From assembly GCA_903844155.1 (NCBI GenBank), contig CAIMSU010000028.1, forward strand, positions 1 through 39,717: a stretch of DNA of 39,717 nucleotides, given 5' to 3'. The notes beneath the pieces were generated by a model, which saw nothing but the letters and a program-made list of their open reading frames with translations, was not told where the DNA came from and did not search any database. This document shows positions 29,218 through 36,632 of the stretch, piece after piece; the stretch's first letter is position 1, and each line of letters opens with the position of its first letter. Origin of the DNA: an uncultured Pseudomonadota bacterium. Lineage in GTDB: Bacteria > Myxococcota_A > UBA796 > SXON01. Both the position numbers and the translations under genes were made by a program.

Positions 29218-30093
29218 TTACTGCAGCGGGGTGACCTGCACGAAGCGCAACGCAAATTGCCCGGCCATGAACGCCGAGAGGGACTGGCTGACGCCCGTGA
29301 ACTGCGTCGCGTCCGCGCTCTTCATCCCGGCGATGCCGACGACGTAGTTTCCTTCACGCAGGAACGCGTCCCCGCCGACCTCCACGGTCTCCTGTTGCGG
29401 GCCGTGGGTGTAGTCGTAGGTGGAGACGATGTCGTTCGGGAGGTTGTCGAACGTGAGCTTGGAGCGCTGCACGTCGTAGACGGCCACCAGCACGTTGTCG
29501 TACCCCTGGCCCGAAAGGTCGGCCGTGAAGCTGCCCTGGGCCGGCAGGGTGGTCGGCACGGTGACTTCGGGCGCTGCCGGGGTCTTGACCGCAATTCGCA
29601 CGTCGCTGCCGTCAATCTGGGTTGTCACTGTCGCGTCGTCGTTCGCGGCGTAGGCGATGCCGTCGTCCGCGGTCACCAGGTATTTGCCCTTGGTTTCGTC
29701 GGTGAGGGCGAAATTGCCCGGGTTGTCGTTGGACTTGAAGTCGACGACGGCGCCTTCGACCGGGGCGGTGTCGAGCGCCGACGGGTCCGCGATGTAGGCG
29801 AGGAAGACCGAGCACGCGGCGGTGTACTGGAGGAAATCGGAGCCTGAACCGGATAGATCGACGCCCGCAGCCACGTCCAGCCCGACGTATACGCCCTGGG
29901 CGACCGCGGGGGAGACGAGCTCGGCCACGTCGTTGAGCCTACCGCAGCCCGTCGCCAGGCAAAGGGCTGAGATCGCGGCAACGGCGCAGGGGCGAAGCGG
30001 CGTTCCACAGCGAGGCCTGGATCGGCGAGGGCTTGCGCGAGCCGCCCAAAGGAGCCTCGAAAACCCGCTGCTGACCGACCGTGGCGCGTGCAT
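29218..30093 (-). CDS. Hypothetical lipoprotein in the radical SAM operon
   Basis: A 291-residue exported protein of unknown function. The signal is unusual: about 36 Arg/Ser-rich residues precede the hydrophobic core and the LATGC lipobox. ATG 30093 is nonetheless supported by GGGAG 6 nt upstream and by the 15-nt gap after the radical SAM stop; no in-frame ATG, GTG or TTG lies nearer the core. The mature part looks beta-rich (VVDFKSNDNPGNFAL, GSFTADLSGQGYDNVLVAVYD) like a two-domain beta-sandwich. Without a homologue I cannot assign a role; context places it in the envelope with the barrel and cupredoxin-like proteins. Confidence 0.75.
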   Translation of the reverse strand: MHAPRSVSSGFSRLLWAARASPRRSRPRCGTPLRPCAVAAISALCLATGCGRLNDVAELVSPAVAQGVYVGLDVAAGVDLSGSGSDFLQYTAACSVFLAYIADPSALDTAPVEGAVVDFKSNDNPGNFALTDETKGKYLVTADDGIAYAANDDATVTTQIDGSDVRIAVKTPAAPEVTVPTTLPAQGSFTADLSGQGYDNVLVAVYDVQRSKLTFDNLPNDIVSTYDYTHGPQQETVEVGGDAFLREGNYVVGIAGMKSADATQFTGVSQSLSAFMAGQFALRFVQVTPLQ

Positions 30094-30108
30094 TGCCGGC
30101 TCCCGGGC

Positions 30109-31629
30109 CTACTTGGAGTAGATGGGCGAGGGGCCGCTGGACGCGCTGATGACGCTGTGCGTCGAGCCATGGTCGTTGCGGATGTTCGCGAAATCCTTGA
30201 TGTGACCCCAGATCGCCGTGACGCCGCGACGCATGTAGTCGAGATCGTCCATGGAACGGAGATTGCGAAGCTGGTTCGCCAGGAACTTCGGGTGCATGTA
30301 GAGCTTGTAGAACTGCCCGGCCATCTGCACGACCTCGTCCTGATCCATGTCCGTGAGCACGCACGCGGGCTCGGTCATGTCGTAGCGCTCGTAGTCCTTC
30401 GGATCGAAGCGGATCCACCCGTTCTTCTGGCACAAGTCGAAGAGGGGCGTGCCCGGGTAGGGCATCACCACCGTGGCCTGCAGGTGCGCCGCATAGCCGT
30501 TGTACATGAGGTATTTCGCAAGGGACAACGTCTCGTAAGCGTCCTCCTTCGTCTCCCACGGGTAGCCTACCATCATGGTGAGGTGGGGCTGGAGCCCGGC
30601 CGCGCTTGCCATCTTGCAGCCCTCGATGATCTGCTCGCGGGTGAGCGACTTGTCGAGGATGTCGATGGTGCGCTCCGACGCCGACTCGATGCCGAGGATG
30701 AGCTTGCGGAAGCCCGCCTTCTTCATGAGGTGGACGTTCTTCTCGGTGAAGTAGTCGAACCGGAAGTTGCAGTCGAAGACGACCTTTTCGTTGATCTTGC
30801 GGTCGATCATCTCGCCGCAGAGGCGGGTGAGCCAGTTACCCGTCGGGAGCGCGCCGGTGTCGTCGAAAATGTTCTTTGCACCGTGCTTGTTGATGAGCAT
30901 CTCCATCTCGGTGGCGAGACGCTCGGGGGAGACGGTGCGGAACTTCGGGTAGGTGACGGTCCAGGAGCAGAACGTGCAGCGGCCGTAGGGGCAGTCGCGC
31001 CCGGCCATCGTCCACATGAACGGCAGGCGGTACTTCCATTTTTCGAAGTAGAGGTGGGCGTTGGTGAGGTCGCGGTCCCAGAACGGCAGGTCTTCGAGGT
31101 TGCCCTCCTGGTTGTAGGCGCCGCTGCTGACGGGCGTGCCGTCGACCTTTCGCCAGATGCCGCCGCCAAGCGCCGTTCCCTTCGTGATCCAGTCCACCAG
31201 GCTCTGGAGCGAGAAGTCGTAATCGCCGCCCTGGATGCAGTAGTCCGTCTGGGATTGTTCCAGGGTCTCGGCCGGATTTCCGGCGATGTGGTCGCCGAAC
31301 AGCACGCACTGCGCGCCGGGGACCAGCTCCTTGATCCGGTCGACGATCTTCCAGTGCATCTTGATGACCGGGGACTTGGTCTCCATCGCCACCAGCTCGG
31401 GCTTGAAGTCTTCGAGCAACCGCTCGAATTGCGCCTGGTTCTTCTGCTCGGCGATGCAGTCGACCCAGCGCACGTCGTGGCCGTTGGACTGCAGGAGCGT
31501 CGCCGCGGAGGCGGGAATGCAGGGGTAGAGGTAACTTGGCTCATGGAACCACTGGAACTGGCGGTTCTGTGTGAGCATCGGGCTGCCCTTTGCGGACTCG
31601 ATGGGCGGGTAGCAGACGAGGACACGCAT
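30109..31629 (-). CDS. B12-binding-domain radical SAM protein
   Basis: A 506-residue iron-sulfur enzyme. Residues 1-150 form a Rossmann-like cobalamin-binding domain (LVCYPPIES..., VRWVDCIAEQ, LVAMETKSP, CVLFGDHIAG) lacking the DxHxxG lower-ligand His, as usual in this superfamily. The radical SAM barrel follows, with Cys213, Cys218 and Cys221 in the motif RDCPYGRCTFCSW, i.e. CX4CX2C rather than the canonical CX3CX2C; LILGIESASERTID and MMVGYPWE are normal SAM-binding features. Such enzymes methylate or rearrange unactivated carbons, or make ring closures. ATG 31629 has GGAG 6 nt upstream. It is the first gene of a five-gene operon; the substrate is unknown but may be a peptide, lipid or porphyrin. 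Confidence 0.92.
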   Translation of the reverse strand: MRVLVCYPPIESAKGSPMLTQNRQFQWFHEPSYLYPCIPASAATLLQSNGHDVRWVDCIAEQKNQAQFERLLEDFKPELVAMETKSPVIKMHWKIVDRIKELVPGAQCVLFGDHIAGNPAETLEQSQTDYCIQGGDYDFSLQSLVDWITKGTALGGGIWRKVDGTPVSSGAYNQEGNLEDLPFWDRDLTNAHLYFEKWKYRLPFMWTMAGRDCPYGRCTFCSWTVTYPKFRTVSPERLATEMEMLINKHGAKNIFDDTGALPTGNWLTRLCGEMIDRKINEKVVFDCNFRFDYFTEKNVHLMKKAGFRKLILGIESASERTIDILDKSLTREQIIEGCKMASAAGLQPHLTMMVGYPWETKEDAYETLSLAKYLMYNGYAAHLQATVVMPYPGTPLFDLCQKNGWIRFDPKDYERYDMTEPACVLTDMDQDEVVQMAGQFYKLYMHPKFLANQLRNLRSMDDLDYMRRGVTAIWGHIKDFANIRNDHGSTHSVISASSGPSPIYSK

Positions 31630-31767
31630 AGGTAGCTCCGGCGACGGATGGTCGGTTCAGCAAGGTGCCACGGGGATCCCCGGACGGCAAGGGCTTTCTG
31701 GTAAGCGGGGCGACGGGAAGCGAGGGCAGCGCGCGGGAGGTGGCGATCGGCCGAATTCGTGACGGCG

Positions 31768-31783
31768 CCAGAATATTCCCTGG
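31768..31783. promoter_or_regulatory. Near-palindrome in a divergent promoter region
   Basis: A 16-nt near-symmetric element, CCAGAATATTCCCTGG, containing a perfect 8-nt palindrome GAATATTC, lies between the divergent radical SAM and DUF4126 genes. It is AT-rich in an otherwise GC-rich gap and could be an operator or a -10 region. The rest of the 174-nt gap holds no gene. Confidence 0.3.
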
Positions 31784-31803
31784 GTCTCGCGCGTTGACCT
31801 GTC

Positions 31804-32349
31804 ATGACCACGCTCTCCCTGGCCTCTCTCTCCGCTTTCGCATCGCCCCAGTCCTTCGCCGCGGCGACGGCGCTCGGCCTGCTGCTCTCCGTGAGCTGTG
31901 GCCTGCGGGCGTTCCTCGTTCCTTTTGCCCTCTCCGTGGCCGGGTATGAGCACTGGATCACGCTGGGGCCGGACTTCCAGTGGATGGCCAACGGTTTTGT
32001 GGCCGCCACCTTCTCGCTCGCGATCATGATCGAGCTGGTCTCCGACAAGATCCCCGCTGTGAACCACCTGTTCGACTCGGCCCACATCGTCCTCAAGCCG
32101 GTGCTGGCCGCGCTCGCCGGTGCGGCGCTCCTGCAGGGTCCGAACGGCAACCCCATGCTCGCGTGCGTGGTGGGTCTTTGCACGGCGGGGACCGTCGCGG
32201 GGGTCACGCACCTGACCAAGGCCGGCGTGCGGCTCGGTTCGGCGGCCGGCACCGGGGGTGTCGCCACCCCGGTCCTGTCGCTGGTCGAGGATGCCGTTTC
32301 CATCGGGCTCACCGCGCTTCTGGGTTGGGGCGCGGTGCACATCGGCTGA
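31804..32349 (+). CDS. DUF4126 family membrane protein
   Basis: A 181-residue integral membrane protein with about four or five helices (ALGLLLSVSCGLRAFLVPFAL, HIVLKPVLAALAGAALL, VVGLCTAGTVAGVTHLTKAG, TPVLSLVEDAVSIGLTALLG). GLRAFLVPF and the TPVLSLVEDAVS end are the hallmarks of DUF4126. The function of the family is not known. ATG 31804 starts the first natural helix. It is followed 33 nt later by folB; whether they are co-transcribed is unclear, because folB has its own promoter-like element. Confidence 0.85.
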   Translation: MTTLSLASLSAFASPQSFAAATALGLLLSVSCGLRAFLVPFALSVAGYEHWITLGPDFQWMANGFVAATFSLAIMIELVSDKIPAVNHLFDSAHIVLKPVLAALAGAALLQGPNGNPMLACVVGLCTAGTVAGVTHLTKAGVRLGSAAGTGGVATPVLSLVEDAVSIGLTALLGWGAVHIG

Positions 32350-32362
32350 ACGTCGCCCCGCG

Positions 32363-32376
32363 TTTCTTGATACCGC
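32363..32376 (+). promoter_or_regulatory. -10-like element (TGA-TACCGC) before folB
   Basis: TTTCTTGATACC at 32363-32374 contains TGA-TACCGC and ends 6 nt before ATG 32383. The same 12-mer occurs at 36600-36611 before another gene. No Shine-Dalgarno is seen, so a leaderless start at ATG 32383 is likely. Confidence 0.35.
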
Positions 32377-32382
32377 GTGGCG

Positions 32383-32778
32383 ATGCGCGACCGCGTCCAT
32401 GGCCTCGGGTTCTCCTACGACTGCCGCATCGGCTTTCACGAGTACGAGCGCCACATCCGGCAACGGGTGGTGATTGATTTCGAGGCCGAGACGGATTGGC
32501 GCGACGCCGCCCGCGCCGACCGCGCGAAGGACCTCGTCGACTACTACGAGGCCAACCTCGCCATCCAGGCTCTCGTCGCTGGGAAGGAGTACCGGTTGAT
32601 CGAGGCGTTGGCGGAGGATGTCTCCCGCGTCCTGCTGACGAACTTCCCGGTCGACCGCGTGCGGGTGAAGGTGACGAAATCGCCGTTTGACATGCCGAAC
32701 GTCGGAAACGTGGCCGTGGAGTGCTGGCGGGACCGGGCGGATTTTGACCTGCCGGCACGACCGCTTCCCCCACGCTGA
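32383..32778 (+). CDS. folB: Dihydroneopterin aldolase
   Basis: A 131-residue enzyme of folate synthesis that converts 7,8-dihydroneopterin to 6-hydroxymethyl-7,8-dihydropterin and glycolaldehyde. The FolB fold is recognisable: IGFHEYER (substrate-binding Glu), RQRVVIDFE, the catalytic-region Tyr in DYYEAN, EALAEDVSRVLL, VRVKVTK with the catalytic Lys, and NVGNVAVE. ATG 32383 is preferred to the GTG at 32377 because of the promoter-like element 6 nt upstream. The stop TGA shares its A with the next ATG (TGATG), so the following reductase is translationally coupled. Normal length for the family. Confidence 0.9.
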   Translation: MRDRVHGLGFSYDCRIGFHEYERHIRQRVVIDFEAETDWRDAARADRAKDLVDYYEANLAIQALVAGKEYRLIEALAEDVSRVLLTNFPVDRVRVKVTKSPFDMPNVGNVAVECWRDRADFDLPARPLPPR

Positions 32779-33455
32779 TGCGCGTCGTCACGAACACGGC
32801 GATCAGCCTCGACGGTCGCATCGCCGTTGCACCTGAACACGGACGGGGACACGTCGCGATCGGCAGCAGCGTCGACCGCGCCTACATGAGCGTGCTGCGG
32901 GCGCGAGCGGACGCCGTACTGGTCGGTGGGCGCACGTTCCGGGCCTGGCCCCTGCCGTTGGTCCCGGACCCATCGGCGATCGCCCGGTTGCGGGCGGAGG
33001 GTTTTCCCGAGGCGGACAGCGTCGTGGGTTTGGACCGCCCCCGGCTCAACGTCATCGTCTCGCGGACGTTGGAAGTCCCCGCCGCCGGCCGATTCTACGA
33101 GGATCCGCGGGTCATCCCGCTCTTCTTCAGTCCTTCCGGGCGCGATGCCCCGGGGGAGGTGGTCCGCGGCGAGGTGTCGGCGGCCGGCATTGTCGCGGAG
33201 CTCGCGCGCCGTGGCGTGCAGACGCTGCTCATCGAGGCGGGCGGCGCGTTGATCTTCGAGTTCCTGGCGGCCGGGCTGGTCGACGAAGTCAACGTGACGG
33301 TATGCCCGATCCTCATCGGGGGCATCGGCGCACCCTCGCTCGTCGACGGAGCTGGGTTCACCGCGCCCACGATGCCGCGGCTTCGGCTTGATCGCCAGAT
33401 ACGTTGGGGAGACGAGCTCTTTCTGCGCTACTCGACGGTGTCAGGCGCGGCGTGA
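32778..33455 (+). CDS. RibD C-terminal/dihydrofolate reductase-like reductase
   Basis: A 225-residue NADPH-dependent reductase of the RibD-C/DHFR-like fold: TNTAISLDGRIA near the start, RARADAVLVGGRTF as the cofactor loop, LLIEAGGALIFEFLAAGLVDEVNV as the conserved core, and IGGIGAPSLVDG near the end. RibD-C relatives reduce riboflavin-precursor pyrimidines or act as alternative dihydrofolate reductases. Coupling to folB by TGATG overlap favours a pterin or folate role here, but this is inference. It converges with the HD-GYP-like gene and overlaps its 3' end by 15 nt. Confidence 0.88.
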   Translation: MRVVTNTAISLDGRIAVAPEHGRGHVAIGSSVDRAYMSVLRARADAVLVGGRTFRAWPLPLVPDPSAIARLRAEGFPEADSVVGLDRPRLNVIVSRTLEVPAAGRFYEDPRVIPLFFSPSGRDAPGEVVRGEVSAAGIVAELARRGVQTLLIEAGGALIFEFLAAGLVDEVNVTVCPILIGGIGAPSLVDGAGFTAPTMPRLRLDRQIRWGDELFLRYSTVSGAA

Positions 33456-34847
33456 CGGCGCCGCTGTTGCCCGCGCGTGCGCCCGGGGCTCGATCACCTC
33501 GGCGACTGCACCCCCGAGCGCGAGGTCCACGTCGACGTCGCCTGCAGCAACGACGCCCTCGTCCGTCCGGGCCAGCCGGCACCGCGGCCGCGCGAACGTC
33601 GTGGGGCTGCGCACGCCCGAGATCGTGACCACGAGCCGGCCATCCGGTAGCTTCAGCAGGGTCCCGGGGGGGTACTTCCCGATGCGGTTCACAAGGAGCT
33701 GCAGGAGGCCGGGGTCGTAGAGCTTGTGGGTTGCCGCGTTCATGAGCTCGAGCGCGACCGCTGGGCTGTAGAGGGCGCCGCCGGGGCGTGCGCGGGTGAG
33801 GGTGTCGAAGTCGTCGGCGATGTGCACGATGCGGGCGAGGAGGATGGGCGAGAGCGTCAGCGCGTCGTGGTGCTCAAAAGCGATGAGCAGGCGTTTGACC
33901 TTGGCTGGGTGAAAGCCGCGTTGCCGCAGGAGCATGCAGGCGCCGGCGATGGCATGGCGCTCAAACGGGGGCGGGTAGCCGTCCTCGCGCGCGCCGTAGC
34001 CGGCGTCATGAAACATCGCTGCTACGCCCAGATCGGCGAGGACCGGGGGGGTGAGGCCCAGCTCCGCGCCGATGAGGATCGAAAGCGTGCAGACCCTCAG
34101 GGCGTGGCGAGCGGCCGCGGACGGTGCCTGGGTCTGCTCGTCGGCGACCACGGCGTCGCCCCGCGTGGCCTCATCCACGATGTCGTTCACCAACCGCCGG
34201 ACGGGGAGGGGGTTGGGTGTGCGGCCGGCAGCGAGGTTGTCCCACGCGTCTGCGACGAGCCCCGCAGCGCGCCCGAGGGTCTCCTGCACCTCGCGGTGAT
34301 GCGTCGGCGCCGGAGCGACATCGCTCGAGACGCGAAGCCGGTAGAGGCCCTGGACGGTGACCGTTCCCACGCCTGCCTGTCGGATGGCCTCCGTTAGCGC
34401 CCTGAGCGGATGTGGGGCGGCCGGCTTTGCGGCAAGGACATGGAGCAGCGTGCGGATGGCGCCTTCATCCAGCGGCTGCGTGAATTCGATCCCGCCCGAG
34501 CGGTGTGCGCGGAGCTCTTCCTCCAGCGCCGCCGCGCCGCTGCTCCGGTCGTCCATCCGGATGCGTACGTCGTTGAGGTAGACCTGCCCCTCCACGCAGA
34601 CGAGCCGCAGTGGCCCGAGCAGGTCGATCAACGTGCGCAGCGCCGCTGCAAAGTCCCGTGTTGGGGCGGCAAAGGCATCGTTGTCCGGCTCGTGGGTGCG
34701 CATGAGCCGCCACAGGCCCGTGAGCAAGCGGACGGCGATCTCGCCCTGGTCGCGCACCTGCTGGGCGAGGGCCTTGTCCTCCCCCGCGCGCGCGGCGGTG
34801 ATGGCGTGGCCGAGCACCTTCTGGTCGTCATGGAGGTCCGTGCTCAT
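33441..34847 (-). CDS. Degenerate HD-GYP domain protein with an unassigned N-terminal module
   Basis: A 468-residue cytoplasmic protein. Residues 40-140 are an unassigned helix-strand-helix module. The HD-GYP-like domain at 245-400 keeps His248, His280-Asp281 (MFHDAGYG), His298 (ERHAIAGACML), His326-His327-Asp328 and Asp345 (HIADDFDTLTRARP), but the GYP stretch after HHxxxDG is missing and the usual HDIGK Lys is replaced. It may therefore bind metal without normal cyclic-di-GMP hydrolysis, or act on another nucleotide. Its ATG (34847) overlaps the stop of the upstream gene by 4 nt. The N-terminal module recurs in the upstream protein, and both are probably one sensory unit. Confidence 0.85.
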   Translation of the reverse strand: MSTDLHDDQKVLGHAITAARAGEDKALAQQVRDQGEIAVRLLTGLWRLMRTHEPDNDAFAAPTRDFAAALRTLIDLLGPLRLVCVEGQVYLNDVRIRMDDRSSGAAALEEELRAHRSGGIEFTQPLDEGAIRTLLHVLAAKPAAPHPLRALTEAIRQAGVGTVTVQGLYRLRVSSDVAPAPTHHREVQETLGRAAGLVADAWDNLAAGRTPNPLPVRRLVNDIVDEATRGDAVVADEQTQAPSAAARHALRVCTLSILIGAELGLTPPVLADLGVAAMFHDAGYGAREDGYPPPFERHAIAGACMLLRQRGFHPAKVKRLLIAFEHHDALTLSPILLARIVHIADDFDTLTRARPGGALYSPAVALELMNAATHKLYDPGLLQLLVNRIGKYPPGTLLKLPDGRLVVTISGVRSPTTFARPRCRLARTDEGVVAAGDVDVDLALGGAVAEVIEPRAHARATAAPSRRA

Positions 34848-35887
34848 CGTGGCGCGCTCCTCGCCGCCCGCCGGCGCTTGATCATGCAGGCGGTGCAGTG
34901 GCGCTGGAGGTCCACCCCGCCCTTGTCCGACGCAACGCGGATCAGCGCCTCGGGCTCATCGCCTGGCAGGACGGTCAGGCCCGAGACGGCGATGAACTGC
35001 AGGATCGGCGACGCAAGCGCCGAAAACAGCCCCTTCGGCCGGATCCACTCCCGGAACGTGTCGAGCGCTCGCCCCGGGTCAGTCGCGGCCAGGGCCTCCC
35101 CGTACGCCGCCGCTTCGCTTGCTGGCAGGCCTCGTACGGCCACGGTGCGCGCGCGTTCGAGGATCACCGGGAACGCTGCGGCGAGGCGCTTCTGCGTGAT
35201 CAGGGCGAGCGCCCACAAACGCACCTCGTCGTGGCTGGACCCGACGTACGCGCCCAGGAGGAGGGTCGTGCCGTGGGAGACCGGCGCCGCCTCCAGCACA
35301 CGGAGCGCCGCCAGCTCAAAGTCAAGGTCGTTCCTGCCGGATGCGAGCCGAACCGCGTCGACCGCCCGCTGGATCGAGACGTAGCGGAGGGACCGCAACA
35401 GGTCGCAGGCGACAGGCGAACTTGCAGCCAGCATCCGCTCGATCACCTGCTCGCCGTCGCGCAGGACGTACCGCTCGATGAATGTCCGGACAACCCGCCT
35501 CGCTCCGTCGCCGTGCTCCTCTTCCAGCACGTCGGAGAGGGAGCGCAGGTGGTCGCCGGGTAGCATCTGGAGGAGCGCGACGAGCTCAGGCGGCGCGCTT
35601 CGCAGGTCGTCGGGTACGCTGTGGATGAGGCGGCCGATCGCACGGGTGTCGGCGAGGGATGTGAGCAGGCTGTCCCGCTCTCGCAGGTCGTTGGATGCCA
35701 GTGAGGCGCTCGCCAGTCGCTGGACGATCGCGAGCACGATCGGGAGCTGGGCGTCCGTGAGGGTGAAATCCCGGATCTCCCGCAGTTGGGGGACGATCTC
35801 GGAGAATGTGAGGGGGACGGCAGGGTTCTCGACGGCGCGGATGAGGTGGTCGACCAGGCGCAGGCACATGTCGGGGAGGTGCTGCAT
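34844..35887 (-). CDS. C-terminal part of a frame-shifted helical (HEAT-like) protein
   Basis: The reading frame encodes 347 residues from the ATG at 35887. It is almost wholly helical, with repeated helical pairs (LPIVLAIVQRLASASL, DEVRLWALALITQKRLAAAFPVILERA), consistent with HEAT/ARM-like repeats, and ends in HCTACMIKRRR, a possible metal-binding tail. Upstream of the ATG the same frame stays open to 35932 (encoding RRRASRDGLAAEDA) and joins naturally to the upstream segment if one base is restored. The protein is thus probably the C-terminal half of a larger gene beginning at 36459. It may still be expressed alone from the ATG. It forms a 4-nt overlap with the HD-GYP-like gene. Confidence 0.7.
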   Translation of the reverse strand: MQHLPDMCLRLVDHLIRAVENPAVPLTFSEIVPQLREIRDFTLTDAQLPIVLAIVQRLASASLASNDLRERDSLLTSLADTRAIGRLIHSVPDDLRSAPPELVALLQMLPGDHLRSLSDVLEEEHGDGARRVVRTFIERYVLRDGEQVIERMLAASSPVACDLLRSLRYVSIQRAVDAVRLASGRNDLDFELAALRVLEAAPVSHGTTLLLGAYVGSSHDEVRLWALALITQKRLAAAFPVILERARTVAVRGLPASEAAAYGEALAATDPGRALDTFREWIRPKGLFSALASPILQFIAVSGLTVLPGDEPEALIRVASDKGGVDLQRHCTACMIKRRRAARSAPR

Positions 35888-36459
35888 GGCGTCCTCGGCC
35901 GCCAGACCGTCGCGCGAGGCTCGGCGGCGCCGTCAACCCCGACGTCGTCGACCTCCTCGTCCGGCACGAAGCCCTCGACGGCCTCGACGTCGAGGTGTTG
36001 AAAGCCGGCCTTCCAGAGCAGGACCACCATGTCGTCCTCGGCCTGGCGGACGCCGATGTAGCGGATGGACAGGACCTCGAGCAGCTTGAGGATCTCGGGC
36101 CAGGTCACGTCCTCGCGGATGGTGATGCGCCGGACGCCGTCGCGGTAGAGCCGAAAGGCCAGGGAGCGTTCGCGGTCCCGGTCGAGGTAGACGACCTCAT
36201 CGTCCGCGACGAGATCGAACGGCCGAACCGCCAGGGAGAGCGCCCCGTGGGCGCTGGTGTACGCCTCCACGTCCGCGCGAAGCACGTCGAGGAATTGTCG
36301 GATCGCCTCGTTGGACGGGTCGTAGAGCAGGAACGACCTCGCGGCGCGGCTCAGGGCGAGAATCACGTCGTTGGCGGCGCTACCGCGCGCGGTGTGGCCG
36401 AGCCGAAGCTCTCCCGGTTCCTCGGGCGGGGGCTCAACCGGCGGCGGCCGTTCATCCAT
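35443..36459 (-). CDS. N-terminal part of the frame-shifted gene (credible coding to about 35920)
   Basis: The frame from ATG 36459 encodes an acidic Pro-rich start and then a module (ALSRAARSFLLYDPSNE... to ...EILKLLEVLSIRY) followed by an acidic linker ending FVPDEEVDDVGVDGA. Up to about position 35920 it reads like a real protein; beyond that the frame is Ser/Thr/Pro/Arg-rich and simply shadows the downstream helical gene, although it stays open to 35443. Hence a one-base loss between 35932 and 35887 probably splits a single gene. ATG 36459 is preferred to TTG 36489 because an extended -10 (TGG-TACCAT) ends 6 nt upstream. The first 145 residues match the N-terminal module of the neighbouring HD-GYP-like protein. 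Confidence 0.65.
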   Translation of the reverse strand: MDERPPPVEPPPEEPGELRLGHTARGSAANDVILALSRAARSFLLYDPSNEAIRQFLDVLRADVEAYTSAHGALSLAVRPFDLVADDEVVYLDRDRERSLAFRLYRDGVRRITIREDVTWPEILKLLEVLSIRYIGVRQAEDDMVVLLWKAGFQHLDVEAVEGFVPDEEVDDVGVDGAAEPRATVWRPRTPCSTSPTCACAWSTTSSAPSRTLPSPSHSPRSSPNCGRSGISPSRTPSSRSCSRSSSDWRAPHWHPTTCESGTACSHPSPTPVRSAASSTAYPTTCEARRLSSSRSSRCYPATTCAPSPTCWKRSTATERGGLSGHSSSGTSCATASR

Positions 36460-36465
36460 CGCTCG

Positions 36466-36474
36466 ATGGTACCA
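36466..36474 (-). promoter_or_regulatory. Extended -10 (TGG-TACCAT) for the HEAT-like/HD-GYP operon
   Basis: On the minus strand TGG-TACCAT ends 6 nt before ATG 36459, and no Shine-Dalgarno is present, pointing to a leaderless mRNA. An interrupted inverted repeat, CGCCAAA (36484-36490) and TTTGGCG (36522-36528), lies just upstream and could be an operator. Nothing else is evident in the 173-nt gap to the divergent gene. Confidence 0.4.
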
Positions 36475-36632
36475 GACCGTTCGCGCCAAAGGTATCGTTC
36501 AACGCCCGGCTATCGCACTTTTTTGGCGGCACGCAGTGTCGAATTCCCACGCATCGCTGGTGGCCGCGACTGCGTCGGGATGCCGCGCACGGGGGCCGTT
36601 TTCTTGATACCCCCTCGCCCGGAGATGTCGCC

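Noticed and set aside
30088-31635. Plus-strand open frame opposite the radical SAM gene
   Set aside because: Composition is dominated by Val, Arg, Glu and His from antisense reading; the minus strand has the Cys motif, SAM motifs and a Shine-Dalgarno.
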